This document shows positions 34,890 through 45,640 of a stretch of DNA of 64,000 nt, one piece after another (positions within the stretch are counted from its first letter, which is position 1; each line of letters starts with the position of its first letter). The stretch is from Cylicocyclus nassatus. Lineage: Eukaryota > Nematoda > Chromadorea > Rhabditida > Strongylidae. Location of the stretch: the NCBI GenBank assembly GCA_958299035.1, contig CATQJL010000001.1:10763817-10827816 (forward strand), read 5' to 3'. Below the pieces are notes generated by a model that was not told where the DNA came from, searched no databases, and saw nothing but the letters and a program-made list of their open reading frames with translations. A program made the translations under genes and the position numbers.

Positions 34890-35565
34890 CAGGGTGTCCC
34901 AAAAAAATGTATCGAACGTTTGATCGTTAATATCTCTCTTCCGAAAAAGTCTTTTTCCTTGCTTCAGGTAACAATCTGCAGAGCTGGCTTCAACTTAGAT
35001 TTGCTATAGAACGAATCACTCATCTCTCTTCATTACTGTAGGATTACGGTAGAAACTTTAAAGAGGGTTTTAAGCAATAAAAGGCCATATTTTGCCCCAG
35101 AAAGGGAACAAAACAGCCTGAAAATTTTCACACTAGGCTAATTAGAGTTGCTGATTATAACTGTAAAGTTCCTAGTTCATTATGATGCTTCATTGAAGAG
35201 TTATGCCAGGTAAGAGGTAACGGCCATTTTTTCAATATTCCTAAAAAGTGGGATTGCACCGTTTAGAAAGCTTCGTAATCTTGTGAATAGTTAATTATTG
35301 AACTCAGCGTCCATAAAAACCCTATTACACAAGTTTTCACGATTTTTTGAAAAATTTTGAAACGGCAGCCTTTTCCACATTGACACCATATGTTTCAAGT
35401 TTCTACCGTAATCTTACAGTAATGAAGAGAGATGGGTGGTTCGTTCTATAGCAAATCTAAGTTGAAGCCAGCTCTACAGATTAGTACCTGAAGCAAGGCA
35501 AAAGACTTCTTGGGAAGAGAGATATTAACGATCAAACGTTCGATACATTTTTTTGGGACACCCTG
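34890..35565. mobile_element. Tc1/mariner-type foldback MITE (676 bp)
   Basis: Ends CAGGGTGTCCCAAAAAAATG in inverted orientation, flanked by TA (34888-34889 and 35566-35567). The inverted arms are long, about 165-170 bp each (34890-35060 and 35395-35565), with an AT-rich non-coding centre. CAGGGTGTCCC ends with TA duplication are characteristic of mariner/IS630-type elements. Confidence 0.85.
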
Positions 35566-35831
35566 TATAAGCAAAGTTGTATGGAATTGAGCATAATTAG
35601 CAGGAAAGAGATAATCGAAAAGTGGCAAACTCCGCCCTTATTGACCCTAAGCTCCTTCCACCTGCAGAGGTATGAGCCGCGTATATGTGAGAGTACAACT
35701 ACAAATTTTCTAGTTCGTATGTGCATTACAACTCGAGAAATAGCAATTTTAGCGTGAAAATGTCCGAAAACTCTCTTACCAACCTAATAGTAAGTATTTT
35801 TACGAGTTGCTATATAAGCGTTTCCCATGCG

Positions 35832-35978
35832 TATAGCGGGCGTGGCCTGCAGACATTTGAACACGCTGAAAAAACTTGTTGAACCTCCACTATAAAGGAT
35901 TAGTTTTTGTACTCTCTAGCTGCCAAAAACTGCCACGCGCATCCGTTGGCAAACGTCGGCAAAGCTCCGCCCGCTATA
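35832..35978. mobile_element. Short foldback MITE
   Basis: A 147-bp palindromic unit with ends TATAGCGGGCG and its reverse complement CGCCCGCTATA. It lies immediately upstream of the CR block AAGAATTCAGTAG. The 50742-50910 element occupies the same position relative to that block and shares CTCCGCCC(A/G)CT, so the two are probably related. Confidence 0.6.
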
Positions 35979-38900
35979 CTGTGGAGAAAGGACGATACAA
36001 TAATACCACCTAAGAATTCAGTAGAGTTGAAATAGACAAGAATTATTCTTATTTGCATGCAAATCAATGTAATTGTTGTCAAGCATTTTTTGTTTCTGTT
36101 CCAAAGTGAAACAAGAAGTACCGATGTGAAATCTGAGATCGAGGGCTTCCGGAGACTTCTTTCAAGTTTCATCAAGGAAATGAATAAAAAATTCAAAGCA
36201 CAATTCTTGTAGAACTTACGGGAAAAAGAGTGCAAACATAGGACCATAGGATATATGATATACAGGACAGGACATAGGATCTCTGCATACTGTCGTTCTT
36301 TTTGTGTAGAAACTCGTAATTGTTGGCATGCATGCTTTGTCTCTGTTCAAACAGTGAAACAAGAATTACTAATGTGAAATTTAAGATTGAGAACTTCCCA
36401 AGGTTTTTTTGAGTCGCAACAAATTTAAGTAATTGGTAATTTTGATGTGCGAGTTTTGCAAGGAAAAATGGAAAAGAAAATACAAACTTCATTATTTCAA
36501 AAAAGGAAGTGATTGCACTTTCTTGTACATTTTTTGAGATAATTTTGCAACAGGAATAAAGTACTCTGTATTTTTCGTGCGGCGGATGTAGATAAAATAT
36601 GGATAAAACTAACTTACGCAAATTCAGCCCAAGAACTTCAAAAAGTTCTTTGAGTGAATTGCCTTTGTTCTTTCATTGACCTCTGTGCTATGCCAATCCC
36701 AATAAGCTAATACTTGTCCATTCGGCCCAAAGTTCTCTACAGCTTGACGCCTGGCAGGTAAACAGCTCGGAGATACTGTTGTCATATATGCCACAATGGA
36801 CTCGTCAAATTTGACTCAATGATTAAGCGTTAGCCAGGTCTCTAAATCTTTTCTTTGAATATATATGATAGTATGCCTACAGTAAGTTCAGTTCGATTAG
36901 GCTAGGGCGTATAGGGTAGAACAGATTTACTTACTAATTTTTGTTGAAATTAGATGAAAATCGAATCATCAAGAAGTTTTGACAAATGTGTAGTCGGAAG
37001 GTATTCGACGATAAATAGCTCAAAATGGGAACTCAAAGTCCGTCTATGAAGATCATAGACTCCTCCTCATTATTTCTTTATGTGAAATCGATTACCTTTA
37101 TTTCCTGCTATGACTACTACTAAGTACATTGAAAGTACGTAGTAGTAAATGCGAAATGGAGAACTTTATAATTGTAAATAACAGGTTTTAACAACTTGTG
37201 GAAACAGCTTGCGAAAAAAGTCTGCTACGGATCGAAACTTTCTGAATTATATAGTATTTGAACGGTCAAAAATGTTGAACTGAGTGAAAAGAAAGGTGAT
37301 TCAAATACTTAAACAAAGCATATTTGAAATATATTCGCATTTTGCAGTGACAATGTTCCGAGGTCTTTTACCTGCCTCTCAAGAATGTGTGTGGAGCACT
37401 GAGTTTGAATAAATCAAAAGTTGCTTGAGGGGCCAAGCTGGAGCGAGAATTTTGCTAAGAAATGCTAATTTTTTGATATATGAATAAAGTACCAGAACGG
37501 CTACACATTTGATTAGCAAATCAAGGATCCACTCCTTTCTTGCCTATATTTTCTTCCGTGCAATTCGCAACAATGGAAAGAATAAGAATAAGTTGGCCAA
37601 AAAAATAATAACAAGTGTTATGTTTTCCCTGCTTGATAGGAATTCCTTGGAGTCATGCTATCCCAAATAGCACGAATTGCTATGAAATTTGAGCTGCTCG
37701 AGCGTGGAATTGTTTACTCGTAAACAAACACAACTCATGTGAATATGGCTTATGAATAGCAGAAAGGAAGCGGATATATGTGGTTCTTGAAAGAGATTTC
37801 TAAACTTGGGAGAAACTGGTCCAAAAAACCATTGTGTAAGGCGGATTGGAGATATCAACCTCCGAGTAATTTTCGCACTTACACTTGGAACTTGATTGAA
37901 GCATGCCATCTTAAAAGAGCAGCTTGTCCCTTTGAAAAATAATAAACAATAATCGAAAGGAATTTTCTAAAATTTGAGCATTTGTGGAAATTCAAGTGAA
38001 TTTAGGCAAAAGTACACTCTAAGGAACATACAGTACCACAGAACATGCAAAATTTCGTGAATCTCGCGGGATTGCAGGAATTCCGCGACATACTAAGAGT
38101 CCGCGGAATCACACGAATCACGCAAATCACGGAGCGCTACGACTTCCTTCGGAATAAAAATATTCTAAATCTGAGAAAGGCGCTGTGCTCAGCTCATCAA
38201 AGCAAATTTTTTGATGTCGAGCATGGCCTTGATATTTCTTGTACCTTAATATGTAGACTGTTCAATTTTGCACTTAGAAATAATTGTTTTTGAAGCTTTA
38301 ACGAATATAATTATTTCTGATCTGCTCCATAATGCTTGTGCTTGGCACAATCTTTATGACTTAGAAGGAGAAGCCTGAGAAGTTCATATCAAACTGCAAA
38401 AACTAGTCAAATTTCATCAACATCCACAATTCGTAAAAACTATGTAGCGCTGGCTTAGCGCTAAACTTCCTCCTCATTTTTTGGTTTTTTCTAATCAAAG
38501 TTGATCTTTAGAGAATTGTTGAGAAAGACAAAGTTAAGTCTAAAAAGTTTGAGAGTCTCTTAGCTCTTGATAAGTCATGAACCCTTAATCACAACAACAA
38601 TTAGAGACAGAGAGAAATAGAGTTTCAAAGCATGATTGTAGTTATGAGAATATCTAAAGAGATTGAAAAGAATTCAAAAGTACAAGAAGACCACCAGAAA
38701 CACAATGCAGCAGCTCAGTGAGAGGAAGAACAGCTGACGATGGCAAAACCCGAACGAATTCGTCTGCATCCATAACTTTGTCAGTGCAAAAACCCATGTT
38801 CCTTGCGTTGGATAACAAATTCGCAGAACTCGAAAATTTCTTCGCTCAAAGGAAAGCCAGAATTTTCTTGGGGTGGGCGAGGAAGGAGGGAGGGCGCAGA

Positions 38901-39154
38901 AAAAGCAATTTCTGATAGATAGAGGCCGTCATTAGCGAAAGTCTGTTTTCCATGCACAACAATTTTGGATTTCTTTCTCCATCATGACTTATAATAAGCG
39001 GCTTAATCTGAAGTTGTGTGGAGTTTGTCCGTTACGAAATTACAGTGAGGAATGATTTACGATACTAAACATCATGTGAGGTTAAGATAGCGAGTATGGT
39101 TCATTTTTAACTACGGCTCACTTTGCAATAAACCGAACAATGATTTGAGAGACA

Positions 39155-39247
39155 AGCTCTCAGAAAGTGAGTTTAGCACGGTTCACGATGCCAGTGCTTC
39201 ACCTCTGCGGAGCAGAGGTGAAGCACTGGTTTTATATAAACTCACGA
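39155..39247. repeat. Perfect 18-bp-stem hairpin with outer inverted arms
   Basis: CCAGTGCTTCACCTCTGC (39191-39208) and its exact reverse complement (39212-39229) are separated by GGA. Outside them GTGAGTTTA and TAAACTCAC form a second inverted pair. The structure is absent from the aligned position of copy F, so it is an insertion, probably a very short foldback MITE. A structured RNA is possible but unsupported. Confidence 0.7.
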
Positions 39248-39339
39248 GATCAAATAATTTGTTAGCGCATTTGAACTGTTAATTTACTACTTAAAGATAA
39301 CGAGGCCTTGTGAAAAGTGTAACAGTCGAATGAAGAGAT

Positions 39340-40080
39340 TAACTTCATTTGCCTAGACAACTGACCAAAACTTCCGTAGAGTTTGAAAAAGTTCCGCGGT
39401 CACCTGCGGATGCTTCCAAATGAGCTGCGGAAGTTCCGAGGATTGCAAATCACAACAGCAAAAGAAAACACCAAAGCGATTGATTACCGAGGCTCACCTA
39501 CTATCCCCTGCACTACGGATGACATGTTCGAATGCAAATAATGGGGGGGGGGCACTCGGAAGGCGACAATCGGCGGAAAATAGAGGGTGTGTATCATCCG
39601 TCTCAATGACTTTCACGGATTTCTACTTGTGGCATTGAGTAATGTATCTGCCCCCACCCCCACCCCCGTAGTCCCTCGGGGTGTCACTTTAACACCGGAG
39701 AGTTTTTGATAGGCACAAAATTGGGGATTGTCGCCTTCCGCACCACACCCCAAATAATGCGCTCTAGTTGTTGGCTAGGCAACATCATATGCAAGCGCAT
39801 TCAAAACCCTGCGGAAGTACTGACATGTCAAAGTGCTGCACCGCTGGCATTTTCGGAGGTTCCGCAGCGCTTTGTAAAAAGCCTGTGAAGTTCCCGTTCT
39901 CTGTGATGTTTAGCCTGTGAAGTTCCCGTTGTCTGACGTGAAAATTCTGCGGATGTTTCCATCTTCAGCGTTTCCACTTTTGCAATACTAAACAAACTCC
40001 TGCGTAACCGCTACAAATTTGGCTTATACTGCAGAAGTTCCGGCAAATTATCTGAGTGGAAAATGGAAAACTAAATTCCG
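39340..40080. mobile_element. Insertion of unknown type in CR copy E
   Basis: Absent from copy F, where 62200 continues directly to 62220. It is richer in GC and contains repeated (C)TGCGGA and AAGTTCC motifs, a duplicated GCCTGTGAAGTTCCCGTT (39880-39930), a G-run (39542-39550), and an inverted pair GGAAGGCGACAATC / GATTGTCGCCTTCC (near 39558 and 39726). Exact ends and TSD were not determined. Confidence 0.45.
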
Positions 40081-40614
40081 ATTCTGATTGTAACGCATAG
40101 GAGTCCGATTCAGAGCTCAAACTTGCAAATTTGCATATTTTTCCCCTACCTATGAAAATCTTACAAGTTTGTTTTATCAGCATTTGCACTTTGCCTTGGT
40201 AAACAATAAAAATTTGATACCTGCTTGATCTCAATTTTCACATCATTATTCGGTTCTTGCTTCATTGTTTTTACAGGAACTTGAAATGCCTACCAACGAT
40301 TATCTAGATGTTGAGCAAAAATCAAATTATGCAAAAACCCATGGTTTTGCAAGTGTGACAACATTAAATGCAGACAATGTGTTGACAAGGGAACCTTTTT
40401 TGATTGAGGTGGCATTTTTACATAAAAGTTTTATCACTCTGTAGAGCTTTGAAGGATGATTTCAAATCTGTCTTCTTTTTCTGCGGAACGACTCTCCGAA
40501 AATACTCAAGAATGTTTGAACTTCAAAATTTCTCATGCAGTGGGTGCCACAAAATTAGCGAAAAGTTGCACAAAAACAGCTGAAAGTAGGCAAATCAAAT
40601 TTGTGCCCAGTAAA

Positions 40615-41158
40615 TCTTATATATAAAGCTGAATGTCTGTTTTTCTGTCTGTCTGTCTGTCTGTCTGTATGTCTGTCTGTACGTATGTTCCGAATAGAAA
40701 ATTCCATTTCTGAACCGATCGGGACCAAACTTGGCACACATACACTTCGGGCCCCGGCGGGTGTCATAGGCTACTTTTCGTCATCGATCGATATCGATTT
40801 TATCGATTTTTTGCAAAATTTGAGCTACGGGGCTGGGATTTGGCACAGGGGGGTAATCGAGCATGCTGATTACGAATACAATATTAGTTTTTAAAATCGT
40901 GCATTACTTTTATCGATTTTATCGATTTTTTGCAAAGTTTGAGCTACGGGGCTGGGATTTGGCACAGGGGGGTAATCGAGCATGCTGATCACCCCCGTGG
41001 GGGTTAAAAATCGATAAAATTGGCATCGATCGATAACGAAAAGTGGACTGTGACACCCGCCGGGGCCCGAAGTGTATGTGTGCCAAGTTTGGTCCGGATC
41101 GGTTAAGAAATGGAATTTTCTATTCGGAACATACGGCGGAGCCGGGTAAGCCAGCTGG
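40615..41158 (+). mobile_element. Non-autonomous Helitron-like element H3
   Basis: Starts TCTTATATATAAAGC, ends CTGG (CTRR form), with flanks A (40614) and T (41159). The same GGCGGAGCC hairpin lies ahead of the 3' end. A TGTC microsatellite follows the 5' end. The arms match H1, but the ~100-bp centre lies in the opposite orientation to that of H1. No ORF is conserved. Confidence 0.8.
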
Positions 41159-41240
41159 TTAGATATAAAAAAGGAACATGGTCTGTGAAAATCCGCGTAG
41201 GTGTTTCTGTACAGCTTTTCGCTAATTCAATGCCGCTTAA

Positions 41241-41631
41241 AGGCACCGTCCACCCATGTGGTCCTTATTTTGATGGCTAACAGTAGTGCGGCTTTCAGCT
41301 GTATACTTGCCCAACTCGAGCTGCCAGAAGTTGCTTCCCAAACGAGAAAATTGTCTCAAAAAATTGTCTCAAATTGTCTCTATGGATGACGGATTCGCCA
41401 TGTTGACTACTCCTCTTTAAGGGGCGTGACGTTAGTCCCGCCCACTTGAGCGCACTTAACCGATCACCGTTCCACATAACTCGCCCTGCGGGTTGTGTGA
41501 AACGGTGATCGCTCTCCGAAGCGGGGTTTGCCGGAGTTTTTGCGGTTTCTGGACTTGATATTCGGAATTAGGGACATGAGAAGGCCCCGGAACGAGAAAA
41601 ACATGGAAGCCGAACTGGGTGAACGGTCCCT
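41241..41631. mobile_element. TTAA-flanked (piggyBac-type) MITE, 391 bp
   Basis: TTAA lies at 41237-41240 and 41632-41635. The inverted ends are AGGCACCGTCCACCC and, reverse-complemented, AGGGACCGTTCACCC. Copy F has the uninterrupted site at 63809-63812, a single TTAA between the same flanking sequences. Non-coding; the superfamily assignment rests on the TTAA duplication only. Confidence 0.8.
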
Positions 41632-41784
41632 TTAAGGCTAGACAAATTTAGACTTCAAACACTCATGACTTCTTTCGGAGAGCTGATCCGCACAAAGGGA
41701 AGACAGATTTGGAATCAATGTTGATCCACAAAGTGATATAGATTTTATGTGGGAAGGCCACTCCGATTAAAAAAGGTCCCCTTG

Positions 41785-43530
41785 TTAAAAGGACCTGTAT
41801 ACCATGGATGGGCATTGGAACTGTTAAGCACAGAGCATCTTTCACAGTCTTTCTTGTAAGAAAGCAAAAAGTCAAAAAATTTGGAAAACAAGAGTAATTT
41901 TGTCAAGCGCAGTTAAGCAAACTGTACGAAATCATATTAGGTTTTCGCGAAAGCTTTGTCCCTTTTTTCATCGCTCACTAGAACTCCCAGAACAGCAGTC
42001 CATGAAAGGCTTAGGTACCATTTTATTTAGACTTTTATCTTCTTTCTTACAGCTAAATTTGCTCTTTGATCTAGTTTATCCTTACAATGCTCATGCCATA
42101 GCTTTCTGAGCAGCTCAGCAGTAACGCAGTATCTTGAATTTCAAAAATTTTTATCCAGATTTTTCACAGAGCAACTATGATCTGAAGCAAACCTTTGGCT
42201 GCATTGCACCCATTCTAGATTACATAAGCCACGTTTACCAAGCCCGTCATAATCATATATCTAATAAAAACTTCTTTTTGATAACGTTTACCGCGTGAAA
42301 GTGCCGAAAATTTCAAAAAGCTGCTTTTCCAAAGCAAATCAAACTTGGTAAATGTTGTTTTATAATGTTCAATAAGAATAATGCTTTAATTCGCAGGAAC
42401 TTCAAAAGCTTTCGTGCATTTGCTGCAGTTGCTTGTTTCAAAACTTTGCCAAAATTCGAGACCTCCGAAGAAATAATTTTTTGAGGCTAAAAACAGCAGA
42501 AGAATCTAGAAATACTATTTTGTAGTCCTATCTGACCCATACTCAAATCTTTCTAAATCTTTGAGATGAAATTTTCGAAAATTAGCCTAACATTGAGCAA
42601 TTTCCTCCAAAATAAAGCTCTGATCTACCGTTAATTAGTTTTCACGGTAGAAAAGCTTACTTTGTAGGAATCTGCTGAAAAAATGAGGCACTATTAACTT
42701 GCAAATACGTAATGAAGATGTAAATTATTGTTCAATATACACTGTTGCCCGAAGAACGGAAAAATTGCATTGCCATGTCTAAATTATACTGTGCCTGCAA
42801 ATTGTCTACTAAACCGTGTAAATTCTAAATCAGTCTATGTAAAATGCTAGTATGTATTCATACCTTGAAGATTATGTCGAATTTACTTATAAAGCCACGC
42901 ATATTGTTTATTTTGAGGAACGGTACTTTCTCCGGACTTTGCATATAATATCTTACTTTTGAAGTGTTGTAAATGTAGTAGAAGTACGTATTCGATAGTT
43001 TGAGACAGAATCCAAAGTCAAGTAAAAAGAAATTCTACAACTACTTGTACAGACATACGTTCAATACGAGATCGTATTGAAAAAAAGTCAATTGACGGAA
43101 AAAATCCGGTCATCATGAATTTTATTGGTGATTGAGTTTTCCGTAAAGGTATATGCTGTAAAAGCAAAGCCGAAAATAAAACCAGAATTTATTGGACACT
43201 TTGGCGTTTTCAGCGACCGTTCCAAAAACCACAGTTTTATTTGCCTTTATTAGCTTTCATTGCCGCTGTATAACAACAATAATTTCAGCTTTAAGCGCCA
43301 ACAAAAAGGGCATAGCTTTTCTTTTCCGAAACATGAAATTTAGAATTGATTGCAAAATTGTTATGATTTGCAACGAATTAGGTGCAAGATTTGCCTTTCA
43401 ACCTAATTTAGTGGGTAGAGCAAGAGTTACCGCCACAGATGCTCATAGGTAAATAGTCTTTATATCTCTCTCTATAATCGATAGTACGCTTTGTGAGAAA
43501 TAAAAAGTATCACCACCCTTGAAGAATGAG
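41785..43530. other. Copy E tail, then DNA without a recognised gene
   Basis: To about 41820 the sequence still matches the end of copy F (GGATGGGCATTGG). Beyond that nothing repetitive was noticed. The 86-codon ORF at 43192-43452 begins at TTG and has no recognisable features. Confidence 0.4.
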
Positions 43531-43642
43531 CGAAATATATGAAGTGCCGTGCATCCGATTTTTAGAGATCTGTACATCTCACTGATAGAATAAGTACAAC
43601 AAATGTTGAATTCTCTTCACGTGGAACAATTCATATATTTCG
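43531..43642. repeat. Short inverted repeat
   Basis: CGAAATATATGAA at 43531 is mirrored by TTCATATATTTCG ending at 43642. It lies ~250 bp upstream of the candidate secreted-protein gene. It could be a small MITE; no clear TSD was found. Confidence 0.5.
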
Positions 43643-43858
43643 GTGAGCGAATTCGCCTCCCTATAGTAGAAAAAGTAAATCTTTGAAAGATCCTAGCTTT
43701 CTGGCCCTGTTCTCTTCCCATATGTACTGGAAAGGCAACGTGTGCGCCTGAATGTATTGTAAAAGGTAGCATGCATGCCGTACCGTCAATGATTCGCTAT
43801 AATTTAGCCTATATGCAAAATACATTGATGTTTTTGAAGATGATCATGGAACTGATGG

Positions 43859-43866
43859 TATAAATA
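43859..43866 (+). promoter_or_regulatory. TATA box
   Basis: TATAAATA lies 29-36 nt upstream of the ATG at 43895. A start site at the usual distance would leave a leader of only a few nucleotides. Confidence 0.45.
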
Positions 43867-43894
43867 AGCTATCGCGGTTGTCATTTTATAAAAA

Positions 43895-44038
43895 ATGAAT
43901 TTCCTTGTATTCATTCTTTCCCTTTTCTTCTTCGGTGTCATTCCAACCACACCGTTACAACCGATAGACCTTAACCTTAGCAGGGAAATATCGCGATGCT
44001 TTGGTGAATGTCAAAAAAGGATGAGGAAAACGGAAAAG
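43895..44038 (+). CDS. First exon of a small secreted protein (hypothetical)
   Basis: 48 codons from ATG to a GTGAGC donor, ending in phase 0. Residues 1-18 are a classic signal peptide (MNFLVFILSLFFFGVIPT). They are followed by a mature N-terminus with ISRCFGECQKRMRKTEK. A TATA box lies just upstream. No family is recognised. Later exons are uncertain: the exon at 47320-47394 is phase-compatible and has a similar paired-Cys helix-like pattern (CYIQC), but two mobile elements would then lie in the intervening intron. Small secreted Cys-containing proteins are common in nematodes. Confidence 0.5.
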
Positions 44039-44336
44039 GTGAGCATCAGTCTACTAACTTTCCGACTTTTAACTTCTGCTGAAGTTAAAGCAGAGTAGTT
44101 TTCTGCAAAGAGAAGAGCTAGGTAGCTTAGTTTAGTAACAAATCTATTTTCAATCTTCTACAAGATGATAACATCAGTGATGGTAGTCTTATTTTGTGCT
44201 TTTGCGTGATCTCAAATAAAGAAGTACATTACGGCTCATAATTCGTCAAAAACAGCATTGTTCCAATTGACCTCGTCGCATCGCCATATCTTGGGTTCCA
44301 GTAAACAATTCTGAATCCAAAGGCAACATTCCAAAG

Positions 44337-45465
44337 CACAGGTGCGATGAGGTGAGAATGACCCCTCTAGGGTGAAGGGGGTCACAGCGGTCGCAGCCCC
44401 TCCGGATGAAAGGTGTTTCAGTTGATCAAGAAAACATACGGAATACTTTGCAAACATGCACTCTGCTCGTATCTTATGTTCAGCTGATTAAAATGGAGCT
44501 TTGATTTTTAAGCATTTACGAATTTCCTAAAAGAAGAAATTCGTAACTTCTGTAGTTTGAACGGCAACGTCAGCAAGGGAAATGTTTTTAAAACCAACTT
44601 GTCTTCCGCTTTTAGAGAATATATTTTGCCTGGAGTCTATTGAAAAAGTGCCTGGTGAAGAGTGTGGGTAGGGCAGTGAATTCTGGATTTTTCGAGTTTT
44701 TTGGATGGGAAAGTCCATAACTTTTGAAGATGAAGATATCGTACGCTGAGATGATTACCATTGGAACCGCCTCGTCCTCCGCTTTCAGAGAATATAGACA
44801 ATGCCTGGGTCCATTAGAAAAAGTGCCGGGTGAAGGGTGGGTGACACTTTATAATGGGAGTGCTCAGATAGACGTCTTTTTCCAGTGGTAAAAAAGCCTG
44901 TACTTGAGCATTCCCATTATAAAAGTCTCACCCACCCTTCACCCCGCACTTTTTTTACGGACCCCAGGCAAAGTATACATTTTCTGAAAGCGGAGGACGA
45001 GAAGGTTCCAATGGTACCATCACGGCATATAAGATATTCCTCTACGGAAGTTATGAATTTTTTCATATTAAAAACTCGAAAACCAGAAATCACTGAGCAC
45101 ACCCTTCACCCAGGCAGTTTTTTGGATGGACCTGAGACAGACTGTATATCATCTAAAAAAGAAGGACGAGGCGGTTCCAATGGTGTTTATCTCGCAGTAA
45201 AAGATGTTCATCTACAAAAGTTATGAATTTTTTTATGCTAAAAACTCGAAAATGTCCAGAAATCACTACTCACATCCGTCACCAAGCACTTTTTTCAACA
45301 GACTCCTCCTTTCCTATACATAAACAATCCACTTACAAATATCACCTTTACTTAACCTTACTTTACTGTTGATTTTTTTCTCGGCTTTTGGTGGAGAGGG
45401 TCACCTTGGTCCCGGCTCAGGGGTGAAGAGGGGGGTGAGAAAATTCTCATACTATCGCACCTGTG
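44337..45465. mobile_element. hAT-type foldback element made of inverted ~190-bp arrays (copy 1)
   Basis: A perfect 8-bp TSD, TTCCAAAG, lies at 44329-44336 and 45466-45473. The inverted ends are CACAGGTGCGAT. Inside, two ~190-bp units run one way (44520-44890) and two or more run the other way (44890-45330), mirrored around 44890. Each unit carries TCGTCCTCCGCTTTCAGA and AAAAAGTGCC. Non-coding. The sister element is at 48142-49741. Confidence 0.88.
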
Positions 45466-45485
45466 TTCCAAAGTCTGCTGCACAG

Positions 45486-45640
45486 AACCGCCCATATAGC
45501 TGTAGGTTGAACATCTGCGAGCGTGGTGCATGCTGCCGCCGACATCATAATCAAGCGTCAATACTAGCCCGCTGGCCACTGATTTAGCTATGCGCCAAAG
45601 ACGTTCGCGAGCGTTCAGCCTACAACGATATGGGCAGTTT
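45486..45640. mobile_element. Short MITE-like inverted repeat
   Basis: AACCGCCCATATAGCTGTAG at the left end is mirrored at 45605-45640 by sequence whose complement reads AAACTGCCCATATCGTTGTA, continuing to about 35 bp of imperfect pairing. It lies 20 bp after the hAT-type element's TSD. A TSD of its own was not resolved. Confidence 0.6.

Larger units (their letters stand above)
36005..40385. repeat. Composite repeat CR, copy E
   Basis: Colinear with 57720-62710. 36285-36570 matches 57850-58210; 36630-36840 matches 59935-60130; 37600-37800 matches 60780-60970; 38640-38915 matches 61580-61830; 38940-39370 matches 62000-62200; 40085-40260 matches 62220-62520. 36070-36230 is an extra copy of the 36350-36560 segment. 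40190-40400 carries that segment and its neighbour in inverted orientation. No host gene is recognised; an 82-codon ORF at 38045-38293 is repeat-derived. Confidence 0.75.
40386..41784. mobile_element. Foldback element with TTA-type flanks (copy E), carrying nested insertions
   Basis: Inverted arms of ~130-150 bp begin CAAGGGAACC and CAAGGGGACC. The flanks are TGA (probably decayed TTA) on the left and TTA on the right. The interior is interrupted by Helitron H3 (40615-41158) and a TTAA-flanked MITE (41241-41631). 49964-50417 is a simple member with intact TAA flanks. A 3-bp TWA duplication suggests PIF/Harbinger, which is inference as no transposase is present. Confidence 0.65.

Noticed and set aside
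38045..38293. 82-codon ORF with a leucine-rich look
   Set aside because: It lies in repeat segment E with short degenerate CGCGAATC-like repeats and has no counterpart frame in copy F.
43192..43452. 86-codon ORF as a gene
   Set aside because: It begins at TTG with no ATG, no motif, and no clear splice context.
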